A stretch of DNA of 14,675 nt from Altererythrobacter sp. (GTDB lineage Bacteria > Pseudomonadota > Alphaproteobacteria > Sphingomonadales > Sphingomonadaceae): positions 1 to 14,675 of the forward strand of contig JAGXGU010000104.1 in NCBI GenBank assembly GCA_024636575.1, given 5' to 3'. Made by a program: the position numbers and the translations under genes. Below are positions 6,595 through 13,095 of this stretch, in pieces; position 1 is the stretch's first letter; each line of letters begins with the position of its first letter. The notes beneath the pieces are model-generated. The model was not told the DNA's origin. It saw only the letters and a program-made list of their open reading frames with translations, and ran no database searches.

Positions 6595-7512
6595 TTACCC
6601 GAACAATATTTTGGACAGGCGCCGCCGGGTGGCGACCACCCAGGGATCTTCGAGGCCGATCGCCTCGAAAATCTGTAGCAGCTTGGCCTTCGCCGCGCCT
6701 TCGTTCCATTCGCGGTCCGCCTCGATCATCGCCAGCAGCGTATCGGCAGTTTCATCCCGCGATCTGGCGGCATAGGCCGCTTCGGCAAAGGCAAATTGCG
6801 CGTCCATATCCGCCGGGCGCTCGGCTGCGGCCGCGCGCAGGGCCTGCAATTCGCCTTCATCCACCGGGGTGCCGGCCAATTCCAGCGCCGCGGCAGCAGC
6901 CTGAACCAGCGGATCGTCCTTCATCGCAGGATCGAGCGCATCCAGCACGCCGCGTGCTTCCTGCATTTCGCCCAGCGCAACCAGCGCACGGATCAGCCCG
7001 GCATGGCCAGCTGCGTTGCCCGGGGCCATTTCGGTAATCTGGCTGAACACTCCGGCGGCGCGTTCGGCGTCACCTTCGGCCAGCACCTGTTCGGCCAAGG
7101 TCATGAACTGGGTCACGTCCTGTTGCGGCGTTTCGCCCGGTGCGCCAGCTTCGACCGGCAGCTTTTCAAGCAATTGGTCGAGCAGCTGCTTGAGCTGCGT
7201 TTCGGTCCGTGCCTGGGTCAGATCGGCCACTGGCTGGCCCTGGAACATGGCATAGACCGTGGGAATGGATTTCACCTGGAATTGCGACGCGATGAATTGC
7301 TCCTCATCCACGTTCACCTTCGCCAGGATTACGCCCTTGTCGGCATAATCTGCGGCGACCTTTTCCAGCAACGGGGTCAGCGCCTTGCACGGCCCGCACC
7401 ATTCGGCCCAGAAATCGAGCACGACCAGTTTGGTCATCGATGGTTCGACGATATCTTTCCTGAAACGCTCGACAGCTTTCTGTTCGTCAATATTGAGACC
7501 CATGCTGGCCAA
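6595..7512 (-). CDS. Thioredoxin-TPR protein (YbbN/CnoX-type co-chaperone)
   Basis: The product is 305 residues. The N-terminal thioredoxin domain (about 10-115) has LDFWAEWCGPCKALTPLLEK with active-site Cys39 and Cys42, and the cis-proline Pro84 in KSIPTVYAMFQG. The C-terminal ~180 residues are Ala/Leu-rich helical repeats of TPR type (for example NAAGHAGLIRALVALGEMQEA). This architecture is that of YbbN/CnoX, a chaperone-linked thioredoxin that protects proteins from oxidation. E. coli YbbN has lost the CGPC motif whereas this protein keeps it, so real oxidoreductase activity is likely. The start is TTG at 7512, because AGGAG lies six bases upstream on the minus strand; the in-frame ATG at 7503 would be spaced too far. 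It is co-transcribed with the LON-domain gene. Confidence 0.94.
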   Translation of the reverse strand: MASMGLNIDEQKAVERFRKDIVEPSMTKLVVLDFWAEWCGPCKALTPLLEKVAADYADKGVILAKVNVDEEQFIASQFQVKSIPTVYAMFQGQPVADLTQARTETQLKQLLDQLLEKLPVEAGAPGETPQQDVTQFMTLAEQVLAEGDAERAAGVFSQITEMAPGNAAGHAGLIRALVALGEMQEARGVLDALDPAMKDDPLVQAAAAALELAGTPVDEGELQALRAAAAERPADMDAQFAFAEAAYAARSRDETADTLLAMIEADREWNEGAAKAKLLQIFEAIGLEDPWVVATRRRLSKILFG

Positions 7513-7615
7513 GATGCACTCCTGTAATTGGTTCTATCCACCTGCGCATATATGCCGGGCGGGGCTGAATTCCCAATGTGGGCCTTTCGCAGCATATGTG
7601 AAGGGCAAAATGCCC

Positions 7616-7663
7616 AAGTAGTTTCCGCCGTTGTTTCGGCAGTTGTTGGGGCGGTTCTTCAGG
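7616..7663. repeat. Imperfect 12-bp tandem repeat (four units)
   Basis: Four consecutive 12-mers align: AAGTAGTTTCCG, CCGTTGTTTCGG, CAGTTGTTGGGG and CGGTTCTTCAGG, sharing a G-T/G-T-x-G/C-T-T core. In one plus-strand frame the period reads VVSA-VVSA-VVGA-VLQG. That frame (TTG at 7528 to 7722) has no good ribosome binding site and overlaps the thioredoxin promoter region, so I do not call a gene. The repeat lies in the divergent gap between the thioredoxin gene and the tRNA. Confidence 0.4.
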
Positions 7664-7773
7664 GTGCGATTTTCCCCTTGCTAGGCCGCTTGACCGCTGC
7701 TAGTTGCCCGCTTCCCCACTGAACCAGCAGGTTCGGTGTACCCTATATGGGGACCCCAAGGGAACAAGTGTGA

Positions 7774-7848
7774 GCGGGCGTAGCTCAGGGGTAGAGCACA
7801 ACCTTGCCAAGGTTGGGGTCGGGCGTTCGAATCGCCTCGCCCGCTCCA
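7774..7848 (+). tRNA. tRNA-Gly (anticodon GCC), CCA encoded
   Basis: The full cloverleaf can be folded by eye. The acceptor stem GCGGGCG (7774-7780) pairs perfectly with CGCCCGC (7838-7844), followed by discriminator T and encoded CCA (7846-7848). The D stem is GCTC/GAGC. The anticodon stem is CAACC/GGTTG with loop TTGCCAA and anticodon GCC at 7806-7808. The T arm is GGGCG-TTCGAAT-CGCCT with one G-U pair. GCC reads GGC and GGT glycine codons, which dominate in this GC-rich genome. Five T residues follow the CCA (7850-7854). No integrase or partial tRNA copy is visible nearby. Confidence 0.97.
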
Positions 7849-7930
7849 GTTTTTCTCGAAACCAGATTTCCTCCTTCGGGGGCTGCTACGGTTACAGCGT
7901 GGCTATTGCTGCGCATTTTCTGCTCGATTT

Positions 7931-7949
7931 TGGCGTTTGCGCCAGTTTT
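7931..7949 (+). terminator. Possible intrinsic terminator downstream of tRNA-Gly
   Basis: The hairpin TGGCG-TTTG-CGCCA (7931-7944) has a five-pair GC-rich stem extendable by a T-G pair, and is followed by GTTTTG. It lies 83 bases past the tRNA and could end that transcript before the carbonic anhydrase gene. The T-run is short, so support is weak. A second hairpin, GATAGA-TGCTG-TCTATC (7950-7966), follows at once without a T-run; the pair could instead belong to the leader of the next gene. Confidence 0.35.
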
Positions 7950-8045
7950 GATAGATGCTGTCTATCGAAATGGCCCGATCCTTCCAATTGGACCCAGTTT
8001 GCGCAGCCCCATAGAAGCGCGGCACGTTCAAGGAGGATACTAGCC

Positions 8046-8792
8046 GTGAAATCACTGAAATCTGTACTTTTGGGCATGGGCGCTGCGGCGCTCGTCGCGA
8101 CTCCGGTTCTGGCAGTAGAGTGGAGCTATGAAGGCGCCACCGGCCCTGAAAATTGGGGCTCGCTCGACGAGAAATACGAATTGTGTGCCAAGGGGCTGAT
8201 GCAGTCGCCGATTGATCTGGCGGCGGCCAATGCCCGCGCAGAAGTGTCGCTGGCCACCAGCTATCGGCCTGGCCCGCTCACCATCCTCAACAATGGCCAC
8301 ACGGTGCAGGCGAATTTCGCTGCCGGTTCGAAGATGACCAGCGGCACGATGCAGTTCAATCTGCTGCAGGTCCATTTCCATACGCCTTCGGAAGAAGTGA
8401 TGCATGGGCAGCAATATCCGATGGTCGCGCATTTCGTACATGCCGATGATGATGGCAATCTGGCCGTTCTCGGTGTCTTGTTCGAAATCGGTGCTGCCAA
8501 TGCGGAACTGGCCAAGGTGATTGCAGCAGCCCCGAAGACCAAGACCGATGCCGCCACAGTAGCTGGCGTCACGATTGATCCAAACAAGATGCTGCCGGAT
8601 GATCTGGATGTCTTCCGCTTTCAGGGCTCGCTCACTACGCCGCCATGCAGTGAAGGTGTGAATTGGCACGTTGCCAAGGACACCGTCACGATGAGCGCGG
8701 AACAGCTGCGCGCATTTGGCGGCATCATGGGTAACAATGCCCGTCCGGTGCAGCCGCTCAATGGCCGCTTGCTGGTTGCTCCCGCGGGCTGA
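8046..8792 (+). CDS. Alpha-class carbonic anhydrase, exported
   Basis: The enzyme hydrates CO2 to bicarbonate, in the periplasm. The product is 248 residues from GTG 8046, chosen because AGGAGG at 8031-8036 sits nine bases upstream and a clear signal peptide follows (MKSLKSVLLGMGAAAL ... cleavage after PVLA, residue 23). Alpha-CA features are LMQSPIDL (51-58), proton-shuttle-type His85 in NNGHTVQ, zinc ligands His110 and His112 in QVHFHTPSEE and His129 in AHFVHAD, Glu116 (the Glu106 equivalent of human CA II), and FQGSLTTPPCSEGVNWHV with the active-site Thr. Cys47 and the PPC cysteine probably form the conserved bacterial disulfide. Oddities: Val127 where Glu is normal (ME-A-H) and Glu117 where His is usual (PSEH). 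The gene lies 198 bases after the tRNA and 143 bases before a ZnuD-like receptor. Confidence 0.95.
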   Translation: MKSLKSVLLGMGAAALVATPVLAVEWSYEGATGPENWGSLDEKYELCAKGLMQSPIDLAAANARAEVSLATSYRPGPLTILNNGHTVQANFAAGSKMTSGTMQFNLLQVHFHTPSEEVMHGQQYPMVAHFVHADDDGNLAVLGVLFEIGAANAELAKVIAAAPKTKTDAATVAGVTIDPNKMLPDDLDVFRFQGSLTTPPCSEGVNWHVAKDTVTMSAEQLRAFGGIMGNNARPVQPLNGRLLVAPAG

Positions 8793-8900
8793 CGCAAACT
8801 TTGATGAAGTGATTGGTGGCCAGCGCGCGGCGAAAGCTGCGTGCTGGCTTCCGCATTGTCGGATGCTTGCTTCCACTCATCGCAATTCGGTAGTTTCTTG

Positions 8901-8950
8901 TTGCACTGCAAAGCTTGCCTGCTAATCGCGGCGATATGTTGTATCATACA
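8901..8950 (+). promoter_or_regulatory. Candidate control region of the TonB receptor gene: two 11-bp inverted repeats
   Basis: TTGCA-C-TGCAA (8901-8911) and TGTAT-C-ATACA (8940-8950) are both perfect five-base inverted repeats around a single C, with centres 39 bp apart. TTGCAC (8901-8906) and TAATCG (8923-8928) are 16 bp apart and could be a weak -35/-10 pair. A transcript from it would start near 8935, almost at the ATG (8936), and no Shine-Dalgarno precedes that ATG. A leaderless or operator-overlapped start is therefore possible. Operator identity (Zur or other) is not established. Confidence 0.3.
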
Positions 8951-11071
8951 TTAAACCGGCTCGTCCGAAGTTCGGTTTCGCTCCTTGCCCTGGCCGCCAT
9001 GGCTTCCCCGATTGCCGCCCGTGCGCAAGATGCCGCGCCAGCGGCTGATCCCGCTGTTACCCGGCCAGCCCCGGCGGACGACGATTTTCATGATCGGCGT
9101 AACGATTTCGATGGCATCATCGTGGTCAACGCGGTGGGTGTAACCCAGCTGGATGTGCTTGCCGGGACCTCTGTCATGGAAGGCGTCGAGTTGCAGCGCA
9201 GTCTTGCCGGACAAGTCGGCGACGTTCTGGTCAAGCTGCCCGGTGTTTCCTCCACCAGCTTCTCTCCCGGCGCGTCACGACCGGTGCTCCGCGGATTTTC
9301 CGGCGAACGGGTCAAGGTTCTGGTGGATGGGCTTGGTGCGATAGACGTGTCCAATACCTCGGCCGACCATGCCGTGTCGATTGACCCGCTGACGGCGGAG
9401 CGGATCGACGTGCTGCGCGGCCCGGCGGTCATGCTGTACGGCAGTCAGGCAATCGGCGGCGCGGTCAATGTGATCGACAAGCGGATCCCGCTGCGCTTGC
9501 TGAAAGAACCGTTTCATGTCGATGCGCTGCTGGGCGCCGACACGGCAGCAAACACGATCAACGGCGGGGCATCGCTTGATTTGCCAGCGGGCGATCAATT
9601 CGTCTTCCACATTGACGGTTCCTACCGCGAGAGCGGAGATCAGGAGGTCCCTGGCTTTATCTACGCAGAGCCCCTGCGAAATGAATTGTTTGCTGCAGCT
9701 GATGCAACGGCTGACCCGGCGGAAGCTGCCACCTTGCGGGAAACTGCCGACCTGAGCGGCAAGCTACCCAACAGCGGCACGAAAACATTCAGCGCAAATG
9801 CGGGCTTCGCCTTTTTTGCCGACGGGAGCAATCTAGGCGCGGCGATTGGCGTCTATGATACGTTTTATGGCGTTCCGGTTCGCCCTGGCGGCGGGGAGAC
9901 CGAGGAAGTCAGCATCGACCTGCGCCAATACCGCGCCGATATGCGCGGCGAACTTGAACTGGGCGAGGGTTTCTTCTCCGAATTGCGCACCCGCTTTGGC
10001 TATAGCGATTATACGCATACCGAGCTGGAGGGTGAAGAAATTGGTACCGTGTTCGATGTCCAGGGCTTTGAAGCACGGGCCGAATTGGCCCAGAACGAGC
10101 ATGGCAGCTGGCGCGGTTCGATGGGAACGCAATATTACTTCCGCGATTTCGCCGCGACAGGTGACGAGGCCTATATTGCCCCGAACCTGACATCGCAGTT
10201 GGCAGTGTTTGCATTGCAGGAAGTCGGCATCGGACCAGTCCAGCTGGAAGTGGCCGGCCGCTATGAAACGACCAAGGTCGAAGCCCGCACGCTTGGCCTG
10301 GATCGCAATTATGACACCGTGTCAGGGGCCATCAGTCTGGCCCATGAAACCGAACAGGGTTTGAGGTTCGGGGTGACCGGTTCGCGTGCTGAACGTGCGC
10401 CGAGCGCAGAGGAACTATTCTCGAACGGTGCCCATATCGCAACCCAGGCCTTCGAAGTCGGTGACCCCAATCTCAGCAGCGAAAGCGCATGGGGCGCGGA
10501 GGCATTCCTGCGCGGGCGGATCGGTCTGGCGAGTGTCAATCTGGCGGTGTTCCAGAGCTGGTTCAAAGACTACATCTATCTGTCCGAAACCGGCACCGTG
10601 GAAGATGGTCTGCCGGTGTTTGAATATCTGCAGGCCGATGCCAATTACTTCGGGGTGGAAGGGCAGATTTCATTGCCCTTGATCGACAGCGGCCCGTTCA
10701 CGCTTCTGGCCGACTTGCGCGGGGATTATGTCCGGGCGAAATTGGACGATGGCAGCAATCTGCCGCGAATTCCGCCGCTCAGCCTGTTGGGGGCATTAGA
10801 AGCGCAGATCGACGGGATCGACTTGCGCACCGAAGTGCAATGGTCGGACAGCCAGACCCGCACTGCAAATTTTGAAACGCCAACGGATAGCTTCACCTTC
10901 GTGAATGCCTCGGTCTCTTGGAACCCCCTGCGCGGGTCGGATAATCTGACCCTGATTTTGCAGGCCGACAATATCTTCGATGTTGAAGGCCGCCGCCATG
11001 CCAGCTTTACCAAGGACTTTGTCCCGCTGGCAGGCCGCAATTTCCGGATCAGCGCGAAAGCGAGTTTCTAG
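8936..11071 (+). CDS. TonB-dependent receptor, ZnuD-like
   Basis: This is an outer-membrane receptor for high-affinity uptake, powered by TonB-ExbBD. The product is 711 residues from ATG 8936, giving a standard signal peptide (MLYHTLNRLVRSSVSLLALA ... cleavage after ARA, residue 30). An in-frame TTG at 8915 would add seven residues. The TonB-box-like IIVVNAV (about 61-67) precedes the plug, which contains VLVKLPGVSS, RPVLRGFSGERVKVLVDG, NTSADHAVSIDPL and ERIDVLRGPAVMLYGSQAIGG. The S-x-D-H-A-V-x-I/V-D-P and A-I-G-G-x-V-N motifs resemble zinc receptor ZnuD. A ~22-strand barrel follows, ending in Phe (ISAKASF), the usual assembly signal. No His-rich loop typical of Neisseria ZnuD is evident, so zinc as substrate is inferred from the plug and the neighbouring zinc enzyme; another metal or chelate is possible. 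Confidence 0.9.
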   Translation: MLYHTLNRLVRSSVSLLALAAMASPIAARAQDAAPAADPAVTRPAPADDDFHDRRNDFDGIIVVNAVGVTQLDVLAGTSVMEGVELQRSLAGQVGDVLVKLPGVSSTSFSPGASRPVLRGFSGERVKVLVDGLGAIDVSNTSADHAVSIDPLTAERIDVLRGPAVMLYGSQAIGGAVNVIDKRIPLRLLKEPFHVDALLGADTAANTINGGASLDLPAGDQFVFHIDGSYRESGDQEVPGFIYAEPLRNELFAAADATADPAEAATLRETADLSGKLPNSGTKTFSANAGFAFFADGSNLGAAIGVYDTFYGVPVRPGGGETEEVSIDLRQYRADMRGELELGEGFFSELRTRFGYSDYTHTELEGEEIGTVFDVQGFEARAELAQNEHGSWRGSMGTQYYFRDFAATGDEAYIAPNLTSQLAVFALQEVGIGPVQLEVAGRYETTKVEARTLGLDRNYDTVSGAISLAHETEQGLRFGVTGSRAERAPSAEELFSNGAHIATQAFEVGDPNLSSESAWGAEAFLRGRIGLASVNLAVFQSWFKDYIYLSETGTVEDGLPVFEYLQADANYFGVEGQISLPLIDSGPFTLLADLRGDYVRAKLDDGSNLPRIPPLSLLGALEAQIDGIDLRTEVQWSDSQTRTANFETPTDSFTFVNASVSWNPLRGSDNLTLILQADNIFDVEGRRHASFTKDFVPLAGRNFRISAKASF

Positions 11072-11072
11072 A

Positions 11073-11118
11073 GCATCGCGCGAAAAAGTGGGAACCGGTT
11101 TTCCGCACAAAGCGATAC
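11073..11118. repeat. Alphaproteobacterial interspersed palindromic repeat
   Basis: The element starts directly after the receptor's stop codon. Outer arms GCATCGC (11073-11079) and GCGATAC (11112-11118) pair at six of seven positions. The centre AGTGGGAACCGGTTTTCC is built on the palindrome AACCGGTT (11093-11100), flanked by GTG/CAC. The consensus GCATCG...AAGTGGGAACCGGTTTTCCGCAC...CGATGC is one I recognise from intergenic DNA of many alphaproteobacteria. It sits between convergent genes, so it may act as a bidirectional transcript end. Copy number was not testable. Confidence 0.75.
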
Positions 11119-11150
11119 GACAATTCCAGCCCCGCTTTCGCGCCGTGCCG

Positions 11151-12332
11151 TCAGTTTTCGGCAGCGAAGGTGATTTCCGCATGGTCTTCCAGCCGCTTGA
11201 CCAGTGCCTCGCCCAGAAAGGAGCCCGGCGTGCCGATCCCGCCGGGCGCGTCGCAGTGACCCAGCGCAATCGCGGTTTCGGCGATCATCCGGCTGGTTGA
11301 ACCATAGCCGGGATCATAGCGGCCCTTGACGCCGTAATTGATCTTCTCGCCGTCCGCCGTTTCGCCCAGGAACAGCACATCATAAAAGCCGTTTTCGCGC
11401 TCCTCCTTCGTCGGACCTTCGCCGGGCCTGGGGGCCTTCGAACCGAACGGGTTCTTGAGCATTTCGGTGATGCCCTTGGCCGCTTTCTCGCCCATTTCGC
11501 CCGCGCTGGTGAGCATCATTTCGTCATATCTGAAGTCCTCGCCATAGGGATGGCCAAGCAGGAAATTGGTGCGGTGGACATTCTTGGTGTTGATCGTCGC
11601 CATGATGAACGGCGCGGCCCATTTGCCCAATTCCTTGTCATATTCCGGGATCATCCCCGATGGCTGCCTGGGGCCGGTGAAACCAGGCGTCAGGCCGAAG
11701 GAGCTTTGCAGAACGGAAATCAGTTTCGGGTTGCGGGCCACCGCCTTCATCGTTTCCTTCATGCTGGCAACCGTGCCGCCGGACGGCCCGCCCTGCATGG
11801 CGCGCACCCGGCCCTTGACCCGCGTGGCCGGCTTGCCGAAGCGCTTCATCGATTCCTTCTGGAGCATGAAAACGCCCAGATCGAAGGGGATCGAATCGAA
11901 GCCGGAGGAAAAGCAGATCCGTGCACCGCTTTTTTCAGCGGCATCGCTGTATTTCTCGATCATCTCGAACATCCAGGTCGGTTCGCCCGACAGGTCGCAA
12001 TAATCGGTGCCCGTCTGCGCGCACGCCGCCACCAGCGGTTCGCCGTAAAGGGTGTAGGGGCCAACGGTGGTCAGGACCACGCGGGTCTGTTCGCACATGG
12101 CCTTCAGGCTGGCGGGGTCTTCCGCATCGGCCACCACCAGGGGTGTGCTCTTTGGCGCACCGATCAGATCGCGCACTTCCTGCAATTTGGCTTCGCTGCG
12201 CCCCGCCATCGCCCATTTTGGGCCATCCGTGCGGCTGCCATAATGCCGGGTGAGATATTCGGCCACCAGACGGCCGGTGTAACCCGTGGCGCCATAGACG
12301 ATGATATCGAATTTACGGTCCGCTTTGTTCAT
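11151..12332 (-). CDS. Saccharopine dehydrogenase-like / trans-acting enoyl reductase family oxidoreductase
   Basis: The product is 393 residues from ATG 12332. The N-terminal Rossmann fold opens FDIIVYGATGYTGRLVAEYL, with the nucleotide-binding GATGYTG at about 14-20, then a basic AGRSEAKL segment suggesting NADP(H). TTVGPYTLYGEPLVAAC with TDYCDLSGEP are signature segments of the SCCPDH / mycobacterial trans-acting enoyl reductase group rather than true lysine-pathway saccharopine dehydrogenases. The substrate is unknown; a lipid-related reduction is the usual guess. The start at 12332 was preferred because GGGAGA lies upstream on the minus strand; an in-frame ATG at 12350 would add six residues and has no ribosome binding site. 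It is transcribed with or after dcd (99 bases apart), converging on the receptor gene across a palindromic repeat. Confidence 0.88.
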   Translation of the reverse strand: MNKADRKFDIIVYGATGYTGRLVAEYLTRHYGSRTDGPKWAMAGRSEAKLQEVRDLIGAPKSTPLVVADAEDPASLKAMCEQTRVVLTTVGPYTLYGEPLVAACAQTGTDYCDLSGEPTWMFEMIEKYSDAAEKSGARICFSSGFDSIPFDLGVFMLQKESMKRFGKPATRVKGRVRAMQGGPSGGTVASMKETMKAVARNPKLISVLQSSFGLTPGFTGPRQPSGMIPEYDKELGKWAAPFIMATINTKNVHRTNFLLGHPYGEDFRYDEMMLTSAGEMGEKAAKGITEMLKNPFGSKAPRPGEGPTKEERENGFYDVLFLGETADGEKINYGVKGRYDPGYGSTSRMIAETAIALGHCDAPGGIGTPGSFLGEALVKRLEDHAEITFAAEN

Positions 12333-12431
12333 GACTCGCTTGTCTCCCATTTCACCGCACAGGAATGGGCCCGGAAATGCGCCGAGTCAAAGACGTAGGG
12401 TCAGGGCCGGTTCCCGGACGGAATTTCGGCC

Positions 12432-12986
12432 TTAAAGCTTCGGCAGGGTAACGCCGCGCTGGCCCATATATTTCCCGGCGCGGTCGGCATAGGTCACTTC
12501 GGGCCGCTCGTTGCCCTGCAAAAACAGGAACTGGCAGACGCCTTCGTTGGCATATATCTTCGCGGGCAGCGGGGTAGTGTTGGAAAATTCCAGCGTGACA
12601 TGGCCTTCCCAGCCCGGTTCAAGCGGGGTGACATTCACAATGATCCCGCAGCGGGCATAGGTCGATTTGCCCAGGCAGATTACAAGCACATCTTCGGGCA
12701 CGCGGAAATATTCCACTGTCCGGGCCAGGGCGAAACTGTTGGGCGGAATGATGCAGCAATCGGTCTCCCGGTCGACGAAGCTGTTCGGATCGAACTGCTT
12801 GGGATCGACCACGCTGCTGTTCACATTGGTGAAAATCTTGAATTCGGGGGCCACCCGCGCATCATATCCATAGGAACTCAGCCCGTAGGAAATACACCCG
12901 TCGCGCCGCTGCGCCTCCACAAACGGTTCGATCATTCCGTTTTCCGTGGCCTGCGCCCGGATCCATTTATCGCTGAGAATCGCCAT
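12432..12986 (-). CDS. dcd: dCTP deaminase
   Basis: Dcd deaminates dCTP to dUTP, feeding dTMP synthesis in the cytoplasm. The 184-residue product (usual 180-195) carries ILSDKWI at the N-terminus, GLSSYGYDARV (35-45), GKSTYARCGI with the nucleotide-binding Ser108 and Arg112, then NVTPLEPGWEGH and TLEFSN with catalytic Glu133. It ends YMGQRGVTLPKL, the usual C-terminal lid. The bifunctional dCTP deaminase/dUTPase variant cannot be excluded by eye, but the TPLEPGWEGH form is common in monofunctional proteobacterial enzymes. The ATG at 12986 has no clear Shine-Dalgarno. It lies 109 bases downstream of putA on the same strand. Confidence 0.96.
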   Translation of the reverse strand: MAILSDKWIRAQATENGMIEPFVEAQRRDGCISYGLSSYGYDARVAPEFKIFTNVNSSVVDPKQFDPNSFVDRETDCCIIPPNSFALARTVEYFRVPEDVLVICLGKSTYARCGIIVNVTPLEPGWEGHVTLEFSNTTPLPAKIYANEGVCQFLFLQGNERPEVTYADRAGKYMGQRGVTLPKL

Positions 12987-13095
12987 GACTCAGGTGATTG
13001 ACCAAGGCCGCGCGGCGGGCAAGTGCGGCGCCGGTTTTTTCCCCGCAACTGACGCAGTTTCTCAGCTGACCGGCCTCGCGCCCGGCGACGAAAAT

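Noticed and set aside
6796..7527. 243-codon plus-strand open frame over the thioredoxin gene
   Set aside because: Antisense to a protein with CGPC and cis-Pro motifs; His/Gln/Arg-rich without a domain.
7774..7848. tRNA-Gly as an integration site of a genomic island
   Set aside because: No integrase and no partial duplicate of the tRNA 3' end is visible in the window.
7988..8016. TTGGAC / ATAGAA as a carbonic anhydrase promoter
   Set aside because: The spacing is 17 bp but both hexamers match consensus poorly.
7704..8045. N-terminal extension of the carbonic anhydrase frame
   Set aside because: It would read through the tRNA-Gly gene. A strong AGGAGG, a GTG start and a signal peptide place the true start at 8046.
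8936..8951. Zur box at the receptor start
   Set aside because: ATGTTGTATCATACAT resembles an alphaproteobacterial Zur-type palindrome only in part; its halves match at five of eight positions, so I kept it as an unnamed inverted repeat.
12390..12431. GGCCG...CGGCC pairing downstream of dcd as an intrinsic terminator
   Set aside because: Short stem, long loop and no following T-run.
13031..13059. AACTG-ACG-CAGTT hairpin and CCGGTTTTTT between dcd and putA as a terminator
   Set aside because: On the minus strand the hairpin is not followed by a T-run, and the T-run on the plus strand has no upstream plus-strand gene to end.
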